This document shows positions 6,932 to 18,373 of a stretch of 64,000 nt of DNA, one piece after another. The stretch's first letter is position 1. The number at the start of each line of letters is the position of its first letter. The notes beneath the pieces are model-generated. The model did not search any database. It had not been told where the DNA came from and saw nothing but the letters and a program-made list of their open reading frames with translations. Both the position numbers and the translations under genes were made by a program. Origin of the DNA: Novacetimonas cocois (GTDB lineage Bacteria > Pseudomonadota > Alphaproteobacteria > Acetobacterales > Acetobacteraceae); the NCBI RefSeq assembly GCF_003311635.1, contig NZ_QEXL01000009.1, forward strand, positions 97,755 to 161,754, written 5' to 3'.

Positions 6932-8026
6932 ATGCAGTTGATTTCCATGATGACTAAAGAAAACAATTCTCCGGCCGGGTTCGGGGTGGGGCGGCGTTCC
7001 TTTATGTCGGTCATGGCGGCAATGGGGGGTGCGCAGATGCTTTCATCCACGGCTTTCGCGGGTACGTCCGATGCCGTAAAGCAGCAGTGGAGCATCTTCC
7101 GCAGCAAGTATTTTCGTCCGGATGGCCGTATCATTGACACCGGAAATGGCGGGGAATCCCATAGCGAGGGGCAGGGCTATGGCATGCTGTTCGCCGTATC
7201 GGCTGGTGACCTGCCGACGTTCGAGGCGATCTGGACATGGGCGCGCGCCCATCTGCAGCACAGCACGGACAAGCTGTTTTCCTGGCGTTACCTCAGCAAT
7301 CATCAGCCGCCGGTGCCGGACAAGAACAATGCGACGGATGGCGACCTGCTGATCGCCCTGGCCCTTGGGCGGGCGGGGCACCTGTTCAATCGTCCCGATT
7401 TTATTCAGGATGCGACGGACATCTATACCGATGTCCTCAAGCTGATGACGATGAAGGCGGGGCCTTACGTGGTTCTGCTGCCCGGCGCGAACGGGTTCGT
7501 CAGGAAAGACACCGTTACCCTCAACCTTTCCTATTATGTGATGCCCTCGCTTCTGCAGGCGTTCGACCTGACGGGCGATACGAAGTGGCGCACCGTGATT
7601 GAGGACGGACTTCGTCTGATTTCGGCTGGGCGTTTCGGGCAATGGCGCCTGCCGCCCGACTGGCTGTCGGTAAACCGGCAGAGCGGGGCACTGTCGATCG
7701 CGTCGGGCTGGCCGCCGCGCTTCTCCTACGATGCGATTCGGGTGCCGCTGTATCTTTACTGGGGCCATATGCTGGCGCCGCAGGTGCAGGCGGATTTTGC
7801 CCTGTTCTGGAATCATTTCGGGGCGAATGCCCTGCCTGGATGGGTCGATCTGACCACAGGCGCGCGTTCGCCCTATAACGCGCCCCCCGGATATCTTGCG
7901 GTTGCTGAATGCACGGGACTTGATTCCGCCGGTGAACTGCCGACACTGGATCATGCGCCCGATTATTATTCCGCAGCGTTGACGCTGCTCGTTTATATTG
8001 CGCGGGCAGAGGAGACTACAAAGTGA
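6932..8026 (+). CDS. cmcAx: Endo-beta-1,4-glucanase CMCax (GH8)
   Basis: 364 residues, homologous to the secreted CMCax of Komagataeibacter xylinus that trims or relaxes nascent glucan and is needed for normal cellulose yield. The GH8 signature GNGGESHSEGQGYGM holds the proposed catalytic acid. The C-terminal YNAPPGYLAVAECTGLDSAGE block is close to the published protein as I recall it. With this start the protein carries a twin-arginine-like signal (GRRSFM, then a hydrophobic stretch ending STAFA). ATGs at 6947 and 6950 would keep that signal, but the ATG within RRSFM would destroy it. The stop overlaps the ccpAx start by 4 nt (GTGA). Confidence 0.95.
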   Translation: MQLISMMTKENNSPAGFGVGRRSFMSVMAAMGGAQMLSSTAFAGTSDAVKQQWSIFRSKYFRPDGRIIDTGNGGESHSEGQGYGMLFAVSAGDLPTFEAIWTWARAHLQHSTDKLFSWRYLSNHQPPVPDKNNATDGDLLIALALGRAGHLFNRPDFIQDATDIYTDVLKLMTMKAGPYVVLLPGANGFVRKDTVTLNLSYYVMPSLLQAFDLTGDTKWRTVIEDGLRLISAGRFGQWRLPPDWLSVNRQSGALSIASGWPPRFSYDAIRVPLYLYWGHMLAPQVQADFALFWNHFGANALPGWVDLTTGARSPYNAPPGYLAVAECTGLDSAGELPTLDHAPDYYSAALTLLVYIARAEETTK

Positions 8027-9123
8027 GTGCATCTGAGTCTGATGGTCTGACCGGAGGGGGGAAAAGTGGAAGTCCGCAGGATTTCCAGCGGGTTCTGCGT
8101 TCTTTTGGCGTTCAGGGAAAAGGGTTCTCCTACCGCCCGTTTGTCGATCGTTCCCTGGAAATAACGGATACCCCCAAGACGGTTGAGCAGGCGCTTGACC
8201 GGATGGCGCATGAAGAGGCGGTCGAGGAGCATTATGTTCCCGCGCCCCCGCCCGAACCTGTGGTCGAATCCCGGCCTGTCGTGACGGCTCCGGTTGTGCA
8301 TGTCCCGGTTGTGCAGGAAGCGCCGCCACCGCCACCGCCACCGCCACCGCCGGAACCGGAAGCTGTGTCTCCGCCGACTCCTGAGGCGGAGCTTGCTCCC
8401 GCTCCGGTGCCCGAGGAAGTGGCTGCCCCGGTGCCCGAATCCACTCCGGTTCAGGCAGAGGCGCCAGAGCCTGAGTCCGCGCCGGAAGAACCGTCGCAGC
8501 CCGCTCCTTCGGAAGCGGCAGTTTCGCCCGAGGTGCCGCAGGCAGCGACGCCGTCCGCATCCGCGCCAGAACCCGTTTCGCCGCCATCTCCTGCGCCATC
8601 AGCCCCCGCGCCGACGCAGCCGGTGGCGCCGACCCGTATGGTTCAGCCTTTTTCCCGCCCCGCTGCTCCGGTTCAGAAACCGGATACGGGATCTTCCGTG
8701 TCGCGACCGGCAGGCAGGCCTGCGGCCGCAGCGGCACCATCAGAAAATGGTCAGCCTGTGGAAAAGGCGATTGCAGAGGAATGGAGTCCTGTTCCAAAAG
8801 CACGTCTCAATCCACGGGAGCGTCCGCGTCCCGGCGATCTCAGCTTTTTCTTTCAGGGAATGCGGGAAAACCGTGATGAGAAAAAATTCTTCCCCGTGGC
8901 GTCCACGCGATCAGTTCGTTCCAATGTTTCCAGGGTGACCAGAATGACCAAGACAGATACGAATTCCCAGGCTTCCAACCCGCCGGCATCCACGGACGGA
9001 TCGCCCACGATGACGGAAGTGTTCCTGACGCTTGGTGGTCGCGCGACCGAATTTCTCAACCCACGGCCTTCCCTGCGCGATGCCCTGCTGCGTCGTCGCG
9101 AGAATAACGAAGAGAATTCCTGA
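8023..9123 (+). CDS. ccpAx: Cellulose-complementing protein CcpAx / BcsH
   Basis: 366 residues from a GTG that overlaps the cmcAx stop. The N-terminal segment GSPQDFQRVLRSFGVQGKGFSYRPFVDRS and the C-terminal MTEVFLTLGGRATEFLNPRPSLRDALLRRR look conserved and flank a long disordered middle rich in Pro, Ala and Glu. In the family CcpAx interacts with BcsD and is required for ordered crystalline ribbon formation. It appears restricted to acetic acid bacteria that make cellulose ribbons. The middle contains an eleven-proline tract encoded by a hexanucleotide repeat. There is no signal peptide, in keeping with a cytosolic role. Confidence 0.92.
   Translation: MSASESDGLTGGGKSGSPQDFQRVLRSFGVQGKGFSYRPFVDRSLEITDTPKTVEQALDRMAHEEAVEEHYVPAPPPEPVVESRPVVTAPVVHVPVVQEAPPPPPPPPPPEPEAVSPPTPEAELAPAPVPEEVAAPVPESTPVQAEAPEPESAPEEPSQPAPSEAAVSPEVPQAATPSASAPEPVSPPSPAPSAPAPTQPVAPTRMVQPFSRPAAPVQKPDTGSSVSRPAGRPAAAAAPSENGQPVEKAIAEEWSPVPKARLNPRERPRPGDLSFFFQGMRENRDEKKFFPVASTRSVRSNVSRVTRMTKTDTNSQASNPPASTDGSPTMTEVFLTLGGRATEFLNPRPSLRDALLRRRENNEENS
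8326..8349 (+). repeat. (CCACCG)x4 microsatellite in ccpAx
   Basis: Four perfect tandem copies of CCACCG with further CCG-rich flanks encode the poly-proline tract. Gain or loss of a unit would change the tract by two prolines without shifting the frame. Confidence 0.85.
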
Positions 9124-9348
9124 GGTTATCTAACCCGGAGATCGCCGGGTTCCCGCGTGCTGCCGGTCAGGGGCAGGATGGGGGGATCCGGGGTTTTCCG
9201 GTAACGGCTCGACGATCCGTTCTGTCTTTGGCTCTGGCAATATCCGTATTGTCCGGGCGGGCCTGCTTTACCCCGGTCCGATTGATCCGGTCGGGGAGAA
9301 GTTTTTGACGTATCTTTCTGTTTTTACAGCATTTCGGACGAGTTGTTT
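9124..9348 (+). other. Intercistronic region between ccpAx and bcsAB
   Basis: 225 nt inside an otherwise tightly packed operon. It contains a hairpin right after ccpAx (AACCCGG 9132-9138 with CCGGGTT 9145-9151). A second, G-U-containing stem (9271-9296) lies about 53 nt before bcsAB. Neither is followed by a T-run. It may hold an internal promoter, an RNA-processing site or a partial attenuator; no clear -35/-10 pair was identified. Confidence 0.5.
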
Positions 9349-12300
9349 ATGCCAGAGGTTCGGTCGTCAACGCAGTCAGAGTCAGGCTTGTCCCGGTGGA
9401 TGACAAAAATCCTTTCCATTCGGGGTATCGGACTGATTGTTGGTGTTTTTGGCCTGTGTGCGCTGATTGCGGCCACGTCCGTGACCCTGCCGCCAGAACA
9501 GCAGCTGATTGTGGCATTTGTATGTGTCGTGATCTTTTTCATTGTCGGTCATAAGCCCAGCCGTCGATCACAGATCTTCCTCGAAGTGCTGTCAGGACTG
9601 GTGTCGCTGCGTTACCTGACGTGGCGTCTGACGGAAACGCTTTCGTTCGATACTTGGTTGCAGGGATTTTTGGGGACGGCGCTGCTCCTGGCGGAACTGT
9701 ATGCCCTGATGATGCTGTTCCTAAGTTATTTCCAGACGATTTCCCCCCTTCATCGCGCGCCGCTGCCACTGCCGGCGAATATCGATGAATGGCCGACCGT
9801 CGATATCTTCGTGCCGACCTACAACGAGGAACTGAGCATCGTCCGCCTGACCGTGCTGGCTTCGCTTGGTATCGACTGGCCGCCGGAAAAGGTGCGGGTC
9901 CATATCCTTGACGATGGCGAACGTCCTGAATTCGAGGCGTTTGCCGAAGCCTGTGGCGCGAATTACATCGCGCGCCCCACGCATGATCATGCCAAGGCCG
10001 GCAACCTGAATTACGCGATTGACCATACCGATGGCGATTTCATCCTGATTTTCGACTGCGATCACGTTCCGACCCGCGCCTTCCTCCAGCTTACGATGGG
10101 CTGGATGGTCGAGGATCCCAAGATCGCGCTGATGCAGACGCCGCATCATTTCTATTCCCCCGATCCGTTCCAGCGGAACCTGTCGGCTGGTTATCGCACC
10201 CCACCCGAAGGCAACCTGTTCTATGGCGTGGTGCAGGATGGTAACGATTTCTGGGATGCGACCTTTTTCTGCGGTTCGTGCGCGGTCCTGCGCCGGACCG
10301 CGATTGAACAGATTGGCGGCTTTGCCACCCAGACCGTGACCGAGGACGCGCATACCGCGCTCAAGCTGCAGCGTCATGGCTGGTCCACGGCCTATCTGCG
10401 CATACCGCTTGCCGGTGGTCTGGCGACGGAACGCCTGATCCTGCATATCGGCCAGCGTGTCCGGTGGGCACGTGGCATGCTGCAGATTTTCCGTATCGAC
10501 AATCCGCTGTTCGGACGGGGACTCTCGTGGGGGCAGCGACTCTGTTACCTGTCTGCCATGACGTCGTTCCTGTTTGCCTTGCCGCGCGTCATCTTCCTCA
10601 GTTCCCCGCTGGCGTTCCTGTTCCTTGGACAGAACATCATCGCGGCCTCGCCGCTTGCGCTGCTGGCCTATGCCATTCCGCACATGTTCCACGCGGTCGG
10701 CACGGCATCGAAAATCAACAAGGGCTGGCGTTATTCGTTCTGGAGTGAGGTTTACGAAACCACGATGGCGCTGTTCCTGGTGCGCGTGACGATCGTGACC
10801 CTGCTCAGCCCCAAGCGCGGCAAGTTCAACGTGACGGAAAAGGGCGGGTTGCTGGACAAAAGCTATTTCGACCTTGGCGCGGTCTATCCGAACATCATCC
10901 TTGGCTTGATCATGTTCGCCGGTCTGGTGCGTGGCATTTATGAACTGTCCTTCGGCCATCTGGACCAGATCGCGGAGCATGCGTATCTGCTCAACTCCGC
11001 ATGGGCGACGCTCAGCCTCATCATCATCCTGGCCGCCATCGCGGTTGGCCGTGAAACCCAGCAGACGCGTAACAGCCATCGCATCCCCGCCACCATTCCC
11101 GTCGAGGTCGCGACCGCCGACGGTTCGATCCTTGCCAGCGGCGTGACGGAAGATCTGTCGATGGGTGGTGCCGCGATAAAGATGTCATGGCCCGCGAAGG
11201 TCACGCAGCCGATCCCGGTCTATATCCGCACGGTGCTGGACGGGGAGGAGCTGATCCTGCCGGCCAGGATCATCCGTGCAAGCCGCGATCGTGGCATCTT
11301 TATCTGGAACATCGATAACCTTCCGCAGGAATTCGCCGTCATCCGCCTGGTGTTCGGTCGTGCCGATGCCTGGGTCGACTGGGGTGATTATAAGCCTGAC
11401 CGTCCGCTGCTCAGCCTGCTGGACATGATTCTCAGCATCAGGGGGCTGTTCCGTTCGCAGGGCGGGAATTCCCGCCCTGCGAACAGGTCGTCGGGCGGAA
11501 ATTCCCCTGCTGCCTTGCCGAACGGCGCAAAGGACGCAGGCGGCGACGATCGCAGGGAACGCGTTCTCAAGGGCGCGGTGAAGATGGTCTCCCTGGTGAC
11601 GGTGCTGGCGTTCGCCACCTCGGCGCAGGCCGCTCCGGTCGCGCAGAAGGCTGTTGCGGCAAAGGCGCCCGCGCACCAGCCCGAGGCCTCCGACCTTCCG
11701 CCGCTGCCCGCCATTGTCCCGGCCACGCCAACCGCCCCCGGGGCGGCGGGCCAGCCGGTTCCTCCCGGTCAGCCCACCGGCCAGCCCCTGAGCCCCGACA
11801 GTGCCGACGCGCTGCTGGACAATGCGGAAAATGCGACGGCTGACGCGGCAACCGTCCATACCTTTACCCTCAAGGAACTTGGCGCGGCGGGTCCTGTCAC
11901 GATGCGCGGGCTTGCCCCGCTGCAGGGGATCGAGTTCGGCATTCCGGCCGACCAGCTTGTGACCTCGGCCCGTCTGGTCCTGTCCGGCGCGATGTCGCCG
12001 AGCCTGCGTCCGGAAACCAGTTCCGTCACCATGACCCTGAACGAACAGTATCTGGGTACCCTGCGCCCGGATCCGGCGCATCCGACGTTCGGTCCGGTTT
12101 CATTTGATATCAATCCGATATTCTTTGTGAGCGGGAATCGTCTGAACTTCAATTTCGCATCGGGGGTCAAGGGATGTTCCGACGCGACAAATAACCTGCT
12201 GTGGGCGACGATTTCCGAAAATTCCCAGCTGCAGATCACGACGATCGCCCTTCCGCCCCGCCGCCAGCTGTCGCGCCTGCCGCAGCCGTTCTATGACAAG

Positions 12301-14010
12301 AACGTGCGCCAGCGCGTGACGATCCCGATGGTCCTGGCGCAGACATATGACCCGCAGATTCTCAAGGCCGCGGGGATCATCGCCTCCTGGTTTGGCAAGC
12401 AGACAGACTTTCTCGGGGTGACATTCCCTGTCGCATCCACCATCCCGCAGACCGGCAATGCCATTCTGATCGGTGTTGCGGACGAACTGCCCACCAGTCT
12501 GGGTCATCCGCAGGTCAATGGTCCGTCACTGCTGGAACTGCCCAATCCGTCGGATGCCAACGCCACCATCCTGGTGGTGACGGGCCGTGACCGCGAAGAG
12601 GTCATCACGGCGAGCAAGGGGCTCAGCTTCAGCACCGGCAACCTGCCGACCGACAGCCATATGGATGTCGCGCCGGTCGATATCACCCCCAGCAAGCCCA
12701 ACGACGCGCCCTCGTTCATTGCGATGAACCATCCGGTGCGGTTTAGTGATCTGGTGCAGGTCAGCAAACTGCAGGGCACGGGCTATACGCCGGGCGTGCT
12801 GTCGGTTCCGTTCCGCCTTCCGCCGGATCTCTATACGTGGCGTAACCGTCCGTACAAGATGAAGGTGCGGTTCCATTCGCCAGCGGGTCCGATCGCCGAA
12901 GTGGAACGCTCGCACCTCGATGTGGGCATCAACGGCACCTACCTGCGTTCCTTCAGCCTGTATGAACCGCAGGGTCTGATCAACACCGTGCTGGAACATG
13001 TGGGCCTGAACAAGCCGGTTGCGGGCGGTCTACAGACGCATGAGGTGGACGTGCAGCCGTGGACCGTGTTCGGTCAGGATCAGCTGCAGTTCTATTTCGA
13101 TGCACTGCCGATGACGCGCGGGGCCTGCCAGACGGGTGAGGCGAATACGATCCATCTGGGGATTGACCCGGATTCCACGATCGATTTCTCCAACGCCCAT
13201 CACATCGCCCAGATGCCCAATCTGGCTTACATGGCCAGTGTCGGCTTCCCCTTCACGACCTATGCCGACCTGTCCCAGACGGCGGTCGTGCTGCCGGAAC
13301 ATCCCAATGCGGCAGTCGTGGGGTCCTATCTCGACCTGATGGGCTTCATGGGGGCGGCGACATGGTATCCCGTGTCCGGGGTGGACATCGTATCGGCAGA
13401 TCATGTCAGCGATGTTGCCGACCGCAACCTGATCGTCATTTCTACCCTGGCATCCAGCGGGGAGATTTCGCCCCTGCTGGCCCGCTCCGCCTATGACGTG
13501 TCGGACGGCAGGCTGCATACAGCGCAGCATGCCTCGTCGCTGGACAGGATGCTGAATGCGATTGACGATCCGCTGACCGCATTCCGCAACCGCGACAGCA
13601 AACCCACGGAAGTGGAAAGCCCGTTGACCGCCGGTGTTGGCGCGATGATCGAGGCGGAAAGCCCCCTGACCGCCGGTCGCACCGTCGTGGCGCTGCTGTC
13701 GGCTGACGGGGCAGGGCTGGACAACCTGATCCAGATGATGGGACAGCGCAAGAACGAGGCGAAGATACAGGGTGACCTGGTTCTGGCCCACGGCGACGAC
13801 CTGTCATTCTATCGTAATTCGCCGGTCTATACGATCGGTACCCTGCCGCTCTGGCTCTGGCCGGACTGGTATATGCACAACAGGCCGGTTCGCGTGCTGA
13901 TTGTCGGCCTGTTGGGATGTATTCTGATTGTCAGTGTCCTGGCACGGGCCCTGGCGCGGCATGCTGCGCGGCGTTTCAAGCAGCTTGAGGATGAGAGGCG
14001 CAAGTCGTGA
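9349..14010 (+). CDS. bcsAB: Fused cellulose synthase catalytic and c-di-GMP-responsive subunits BcsAB (AcsAB)
   Basis: 1553 residues from the ATG at 9349 (MPEVRSST, the family N-terminus); a TTG 6 nt upstream is not needed. The BcsA half has N-terminal membrane helices, then a GT2 core with D in [10 protein letters not shown] (about 153), DCD (about 236-238), TED (D333) and QRVRW (369-373). More helices follow, then a PilZ domain that binds cyclic di-GMP (RxxxR at 574-578, then DLSMGG). A linker leads to a signal-like hydrophobic stretch (about 744-763, ending AQA). The periplasmic BcsB half and a C-terminal membrane anchor (about 1508-1535) follow. It polymerises UDP-glucose and translocates the glucan. 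The stop overlaps bcsC by 4 nt. Confidence 0.97.
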   Translation: MPEVRSSTQSESGLSRWMTKILSIRGIGLIVGVFGLCALIAATSVTLPPEQQLIVAFVCVVIFFIVGHKPSRRSQIFLEVLSGLVSLRYLTWRLTETLSFDTWLQGFLGTALLLAELYALMMLFLSYFQTISPLHRAPLPLPANIDEWPTVDIFVPTYNEELSIVRLTVLASLGIDWPPEKVRVHILDDGERPEFEAFAEACGANYIARPTHDHAKAGNLNYAIDHTDGDFILIFDCDHVPTRAFLQLTMGWMVEDPKIALMQTPHHFYSPDPFQRNLSAGYRTPPEGNLFYGVVQDGNDFWDATFFCGSCAVLRRTAIEQIGGFATQTVTEDAHTALKLQRHGWSTAYLRIPLAGGLATERLILHIGQRVRWARGMLQIFRIDNPLFGRGLSWGQRLCYLSAMTSFLFALPRVIFLSSPLAFLFLGQNIIAASPLALLAYAIPHMFHAVGTASKINKGWRYSFWSEVYETTMALFLVRVTIVTLLSPKRGKFNVTEKGGLLDKSYFDLGAVYPNIILGLIMFAGLVRGIYELSFGHLDQIAEHAYLLNSAWATLSLIIILAAIAVGRETQQTRNSHRIPATIPVEVATADGSILASGVTEDLSMGGAAIKMSWPAKVTQPIPVYIRTVLDGEELILPARIIRASRDRGIFIWNIDNLPQEFAVIRLVFGRADAWVDWGDYKPDRPLLSLLDMILSIRGLFRSQGGNSRPANRSSGGNSPAALPNGAKDAGGDDRRERVLKGAVKMVSLVTVLAFATSAQAAPVAQKAVAAKAPAHQPEASDLPPLPAIVPATPTAPGAAGQPVPPGQPTGQPLSPDSADALLDNAENATADAATVHTFTLKELGAAGPVTMRGLAPLQGIEFGIPADQLVTSARLVLSGAMSPSLRPETSSVTMTLNEQYLGTLRPDPAHPTFGPVSFDINPIFFVSGNRLNFNFASGVKGCSDATNNLLWATISENSQLQITTIALPPRRQLSRLPQPFYDKNVRQRVTIPMVLAQTYDPQILKAAGIIASWFGKQTDFLGVTFPVASTIPQTGNAILIGVADELPTSLGHPQVNGPSLLELPNPSDANATILVVTGRDREEVITASKGLSFSTGNLPTDSHMDVAPVDITPSKPNDAPSFIAMNHPVRFSDLVQVSKLQGTGYTPGVLSVPFRLPPDLYTWRNRPYKMKVRFHSPAGPIAEVERSHLDVGINGTYLRSFSLYEPQGLINTVLEHVGLNKPVAGGLQTHEVDVQPWTVFGQDQLQFYFDALPMTRGACQTGEANTIHLGIDPDSTIDFSNAHHIAQMPNLAYMASVGFPFTTYADLSQTAVVLPEHPNAAVVGSYLDLMGFMGAATWYPVSGVDIVSADHVSDVADRNLIVISTLASSGEISPLLARSAYDVSDGRLHTAQHASSLDRMLNAIDDPLTAFRNRDSKPTEVESPLTAGVGAMIEAESPLTAGRTVVALLSADGAGLDNLIQMMGQRKNEAKIQGDLVLAHGDDLSFYRNSPVYTIGTLPLWLWPDWYMHNRPVRVLIVGLLGCILIVSVLARALARHAARRFKQLEDERRKS

Positions 14011-17000
14011 CCCATAAACGATATGCTTCATCCCTGTCCGCCGGTCTGCTTGCAACGACCTGTGCCACAGGCCTGTTGCTGCAGACGCATGGCGCACGGG
14101 CCCAGGAAGCGGCGGCGCAGACCGCGGCCGGCAGCAATACGGCAATGACGCAGGCGGCGACTGTTGGCGCCACTGGTCAGAGCAGTCAGGCCGCCGTGGT
14201 CGAACGGCTGATCCAGCAGGCCCGGTTCTGGATGCAGCAGCAGCAGTACGACAATGCGCGCCAGTCCCTGCAGAGTGCCGCGCGTCTGGCCCCGGATTCC
14301 ATTGAACTGCTGGAAGCACAGGGCGAATATCAGTCGCGTATCGGCAACCGTGACGCGGCCCTTGATACGCAGCGCCGCCTGCATGAGGTCGCGCCGGGCA
14401 GCACCTATGAAGGTCAGCTGAATGACCTGCTGCATGAACAGTCGATCTCCCAGCCGGATCTGGCGCATGCCCGTTCACTGGCGGCCTCGGGTCATAGCGA
14501 GCAGGCGGTCGAAGCGTACCAGCATCTGTTCAATGGTCCCACGCCCACGCCTTCGCTGGCGGTTGAATATTACCAGACCCTGGCCGGTGTGACGGGACAG
14601 GCGGGCACCGCCCGCGATGGTCTTGTTCGGCTGGTCAAGGCCAATCCGTCCGATTTCCGCGCGCAGCTTGCCCTTGCGCAGGTGCTGACCTACCAGCCCG
14701 CGACCCGGATGGAGGGCCTGCAGCGTCTTCAGGCGCTGGAGAAATACAAGAGTTCGGCCCCGGTCGAGGCGGCGACGGCGGAAAAATCCTATCGCCAGAC
14801 GCTGTCATGGCTGCCGGTCACGCCGGAAACCCTGCCGCTGATGCAGCAGTGGCTGGATGCGCATCCGTCTGACACGGCGCTGCGGACCCATATGACGGAA
14901 CCTGCTGGCGGCCCGCCCGACAAGGGTGCGCTGGCGCGTCAGGACGGGTTCAAGGCCCTGAATGCCGGTCGCCTGTCGGCGGCGCGCGCCTCCTTTGAAA
15001 GCGCGCTGAAGCTCAACGCCAAGGACGCCGACGCGCTGGGCGGCATGGGGCTGGTCGCGATGCGTGCGGGCCAGAACGAAGAAGCACATCGCTATCTTGA
15101 GGAGGCGGTGGCCGCCGATCCCAAAAGCGCGGCGCACTGGCGTCCCGCGCTGGCCGGTCTGGCCGTGGGCGAGGAATATGGAGTTGTCCGCCGCCTGATC
15201 GCCAATGGACAGAATCAGGAAGCGGAACAGCGGCTGATGTCGCTGGCCCGTCAGCCGGGACAGGGCGAGGGCGCGACCCTCATGCTGGCCGACCTGCAGC
15301 GTAACATGGGCCAGACAAGTGAGGCCGAGCGGAATTACCGTGCCGTCCTTGCGCGCAATGGCGACAATCCCATCGCGCTGATGGGGCTGGCACGCGTCCT
15401 GATGGGCGAAGGCCAGGAAAACGAGGCCAATGCCCTGCTGTCGCGTGTCGGCAGCCGCTATAGCGAACAGGTCGGGCAGATCGAGGTTTCGGGCATCATG
15501 GCCGAAGCCGCGCGTACGTCCGATTCCGCGCAGAAGGTAAGCCTGCTGAGGCAGGCCATGAGCCGTGCGCCCAATGATCCGTGGCTGCGCATCAATCTGG
15601 CCAATGCCCTGCAGCAGCAGGGCGACAGTGCCGAGGCCGCCAGCGTGATGCAGCCGCTGCTGACCAATCCCCGCACGCCTGAGGATTATCAGGCGGCGAT
15701 CCTGTATGCGTCGGGCAATGGCAACGATGTCCTGACGCGGCGCCTGCTGGCGGGGCTGTCCCCGGACGAATATTCCCCCGCCATTCGCACGATCGCCGAC
15801 GAAATGGCGATCAAGGCGGATCTGGCAAGCCGGCTTTCGATGGTGTCCAACCCCACCCCCCTGATCCGCGAGGCGCTGGCCGTGCCGGATCCCTCGGGCG
15901 CGCGGGGCGTGGCGGTGGCGGACCTGTTTCGTCAGCGTGGCGACATGCTGCATGCACATATGGCGCTCCGGATCGCCTCGACACGCAACATCGACCTTAC
16001 GACCGAGCAGCGTCTGGCCTATGCCACCGAATACATGAAGATCAGCAATCCGGTCGCCGCCGCGCGCCTGCTTGCGCCCCTGGGCGATGGAAGCGGCACC
16101 GCGACGGGGGCCGCGATGGCACCTGAACAGCGCCAGACGCTGATGCAGCTGCGGATGGGGATTTCCGTGGCACAGTCCGATCTGCTGAACCAGCGTGGCG
16201 ATCAGGCGGCGGCGTACGATCATCTTGCCCCCGCCCTTCAGGCGGATCCGCAGGCGACGTCCCCCCGTCTTGCCCTTGCGCGTCTGTATAACGGACGTGG
16301 CAAGTACGGGCACGCGCTGGAAATCGACCTGGCCGTCCTGCGTCATAATCCGCAGGACCTGGATGCCCGACAGGCCGCAGTGCAGGCCGCGACGAATGAC
16401 GGCAAGAATGACCTGGCGATGCAGCTGGCGCAGGATGGCGTGCAGCAGTCGCCGATGGACGCGCGCAGCTGGCTTGGCATGGCGGTGGCCGATCGGGCCG
16501 TGGGGCATGGCGACCGGACGCTGGCGGACCTGCGTCGCGCCTATGAACTGCGCCTGCAGCAGTTGCAGATCAGCCGCGGCGAAGCCACGCCGAGCGAGGA
16601 AACGCAGGCGACCGCGCCGCCGTCCTCCAACCCGTTCCGTCACGACGCGTATGGCCATGCGCTTTCGCTCGGGGCGCCTCCGGGTGAAAACGGCTACAGC
16701 TCGGCTGGCAGCGTGCCGGAAATCGCGGACCAGATGCTGTCTTCCATCAATGGGCAGATCCATACCCTGTCGGAAGACATGGCGCCGTCCGTCGATGCGG
16801 GACTGGGTTTCCGCGTGCGTTCGGGAACGCGCGGCATGGGTGCGCTGACCGAGGCCTCCGTTCCGATCGTGGGACGCGTGCCGTTGCAGGCGGGGACTTC
16901 GGCGCTGACCTTTACCGCCACGCCGACCTTCCTGACCTCGGGGCATCTGCCGCAGACAGGGTATGACATCCCGCGCTTTGGCACGAACCTGTTCGCCATG

Positions 17001-17903
17001 GCCGAGAACAACAACGCGCAGCACCGGATCAACACGGACACCATCGGGCGCGAGGCAGGCGTGGCGCCCGATGTCCGCTTCTCCAATAACTGGGTCAGCG
17101 CCGACGTGGGGGCGTCGCCCCTCGGCTTTACGCTGCCCAACGTGCTTGGTGGTGTGGAATTCGCCCCGCGTGTCGGGCCGGTGACCTTCCGTGTCAGTGG
17201 CGAGCGTCGTTCGATCACCAACAGCGTCCTGTCCTATGGCGGGATGACGGATGCGCTGACGGGCAAGAAATGGGGTGGCGTGGTCACCAATCATTTCCAT
17301 GGCCAGGTCGAGGCCACGCTGGGCAATACGATCCTGTATGGTGGTGGTGGCTATGCCATCCAGACCGGCCATCATGTCCAGAGCAATACCGAGGTCGAGG
17401 GCGGGCTTGGCGCCAATACACTGGCGTTCCGCAACCGCAAGCACGAAGTACGCGTCGGCGTAAACCTGACCTATTTCGGGTACAAGAACAATCAGGACTT
17501 CTATACCTATGGACAGGGTGGTTACTTCTCGCCGCAGTCCTATTTCGCCGCGACGGTGCCCGTGCGTTATTCGGGTCACAGTGGCCTGTTTGACTGGGAT
17601 GTGACGGGATCGATCGGCTATCAGCTGTTCCATGAACACAGCTCGGCCTTCTTCCCCACCAATCCGCTGTATCAGGCCCTTGCCAATGCAATGGCAGGCG
17701 TATCTACTGCTACCCTTTCTCTGGAATCGGCTCGCTATCCCGGCGATGACGTCGGCAGTCTTGTTGGTGGTTTTGATGGCCGGGTGGGTTATCGCGTCAG
17801 CCGTTCGCTGCGTCTTGATCTTTCCGGTCGTTTCCAGAAAGCTGGCAACTGGGATGAAGGCGGCGCCATGATCTCGGCTCACTATCTTATTATGGACCAG
17901 TAA
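14007..17903 (+). CDS. bcsC: Cellulose export protein BcsC (AcsC)
   Basis: 1298 residues from a GTG overlapping the bcsAB stop. A signal peptide (ending HGARA-QE) leads into a long alpha-helical TPR region through about residue 880, for example [15 protein letters not shown] and [14 protein letters not shown]. From about residue 925 a beta-barrel domain follows ([13 protein letters not shown] to the last residues HYLIMDQ). The periplasmic TPR part is thought to contact the peptidoglycan and other Bcs proteins. The barrel is the outer-membrane pore for the glucan. A TAATG overlap couples it to bcsD. Confidence 0.96.
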   Translation: MTHKRYASSLSAGLLATTCATGLLLQTHGARAQEAAAQTAAGSNTAMTQAATVGATGQSSQAAVVERLIQQARFWMQQQQYDNARQSLQSAARLAPDSIELLEAQGEYQSRIGNRDAALDTQRRLHEVAPGSTYEGQLNDLLHEQSISQPDLAHARSLAASGHSEQAVEAYQHLFNGPTPTPSLAVEYYQTLAGVTGQAGTARDGLVRLVKANPSDFRAQLALAQVLTYQPATRMEGLQRLQALEKYKSSAPVEAATAEKSYRQTLSWLPVTPETLPLMQQWLDAHPSDTALRTHMTEPAGGPPDKGALARQDGFKALNAGRLSAARASFESALKLNAKDADALGGMGLVAMRAGQNEEAHRYLEEAVAADPKSAAHWRPALAGLAVGEEYGVVRRLIANGQNQEAEQRLMSLARQPGQGEGATLMLADLQRNMGQTSEAERNYRAVLARNGDNPIALMGLARVLMGEGQENEANALLSRVGSRYSEQVGQIEVSGIMAEAARTSDSAQKVSLLRQAMSRAPNDPWLRINLANALQQQGDSAEAASVMQPLLTNPRTPEDYQAAILYASGNGNDVLTRRLLAGLSPDEYSPAIRTIADEMAIKADLASRLSMVSNPTPLIREALAVPDPSGARGVAVADLFRQRGDMLHAHMALRIASTRNIDLTTEQRLAYATEYMKISNPVAAARLLAPLGDGSGTATGAAMAPEQRQTLMQLRMGISVAQSDLLNQRGDQAAAYDHLAPALQADPQATSPRLALARLYNGRGKYGHALEIDLAVLRHNPQDLDARQAAVQAATNDGKNDLAMQLAQDGVQQSPMDARSWLGMAVADRAVGHGDRTLADLRRAYELRLQQLQISRGEATPSEETQATAPPSSNPFRHDAYGHALSLGAPPGENGYSSAGSVPEIADQMLSSINGQIHTLSEDMAPSVDAGLGFRVRSGTRGMGALTEASVPIVGRVPLQAGTSALTFTATPTFLTSGHLPQTGYDIPRFGTNLFAMAENNNAQHRINTDTIGREAGVAPDVRFSNNWVSADVGASPLGFTLPNVLGGVEFAPRVGPVTFRVSGERRSITNSVLSYGGMTDALTGKKWGGVVTNHFHGQVEATLGNTILYGGGGYAIQTGHHVQSNTEVEGGLGANTLAFRNRKHEVRVGVNLTYFGYKNNQDFYTYGQGGYFSPQSYFAATVPVRYSGHSGLFDWDVTGSIGYQLFHEHSSAFFPTNPLYQALANAMAGVSTATLSLESARYPGDDVGSLVGGFDGRVGYRVSRSLRLDLSGRFQKAGNWDEGGAMISAHYLIMDQ

Positions 17904-18373
17904 TGACAATCTTTGAGAAAAAACCGGATTTCACCCTGTTTCTTCAGGCCCTGTCGTGGGAAATTGACGATCAGGTCGGGATCGAAGTCAGAAACGAACT
18001 CCTGCGTGAAGTTGGTCGGGGCATGGGCACCCGCATCATGCCGCCGCCATGCCAGACGGTGGACAAGCTGCAGATTGAGCTGAACAGTCTGCTTGCCATG
18101 ATCGGCTGGGGGACGGTGACGCTCGAACTCCTGACCGAGGATCAGTCCCTGCGCATCGTGCATGAAAACCTGCCGCAGGTCGGCAGCGCCGGCGAACCGT
18201 CGGGCACGTGGCTGGCCCCCGTTCTCGAAGGGCTGTATGGCCGCTGGATCACGTCGCAGGCCGGTGCGTTCGGTGATTATGTCGTGACCCGTGATGTCGA
18301 TGCCGAAGACATCAACGCCGTGGCGCGCCAGACCATCATCCTGTACATGCGCGTGCGCAGCTCCGCGACCTGA
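17903..18373 (+). CDS. bcsD: Cellulose synthase subunit BcsD (AcsD)
   Basis: 156 residues, the usual length. The family protein forms a ring-like octamer, works with CcpAx, and is needed for efficient packing of glucan chains into crystalline cellulose I. The sequence has the family opening (KPDFTLFLQALSWEIDDQVG), the central LLAMIGWGTVTLELL and the ending FGDYVVTRDVDAEDINAVARQTIILYMR. The start codon overlaps the bcsC stop by one base. A hairpin terminator lies about 110 nt downstream. Confidence 0.96.
   Translation: MTIFEKKPDFTLFLQALSWEIDDQVGIEVRNELLREVGRGMGTRIMPPPCQTVDKLQIELNSLLAMIGWGTVTLELLTEDQSLRIVHENLPQVGSAGEPSGTWLAPVLEGLYGRWITSQAGAFGDYVVTRDVDAEDINAVARQTIILYMRVRSSAT

Noticed and set aside
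14805..17909. A 1034-codon open frame antisense to bcsC
   Set aside because: Composition is that of a shadow frame, with no recognisable domain or ribosome-binding site. bcsC itself is certain.
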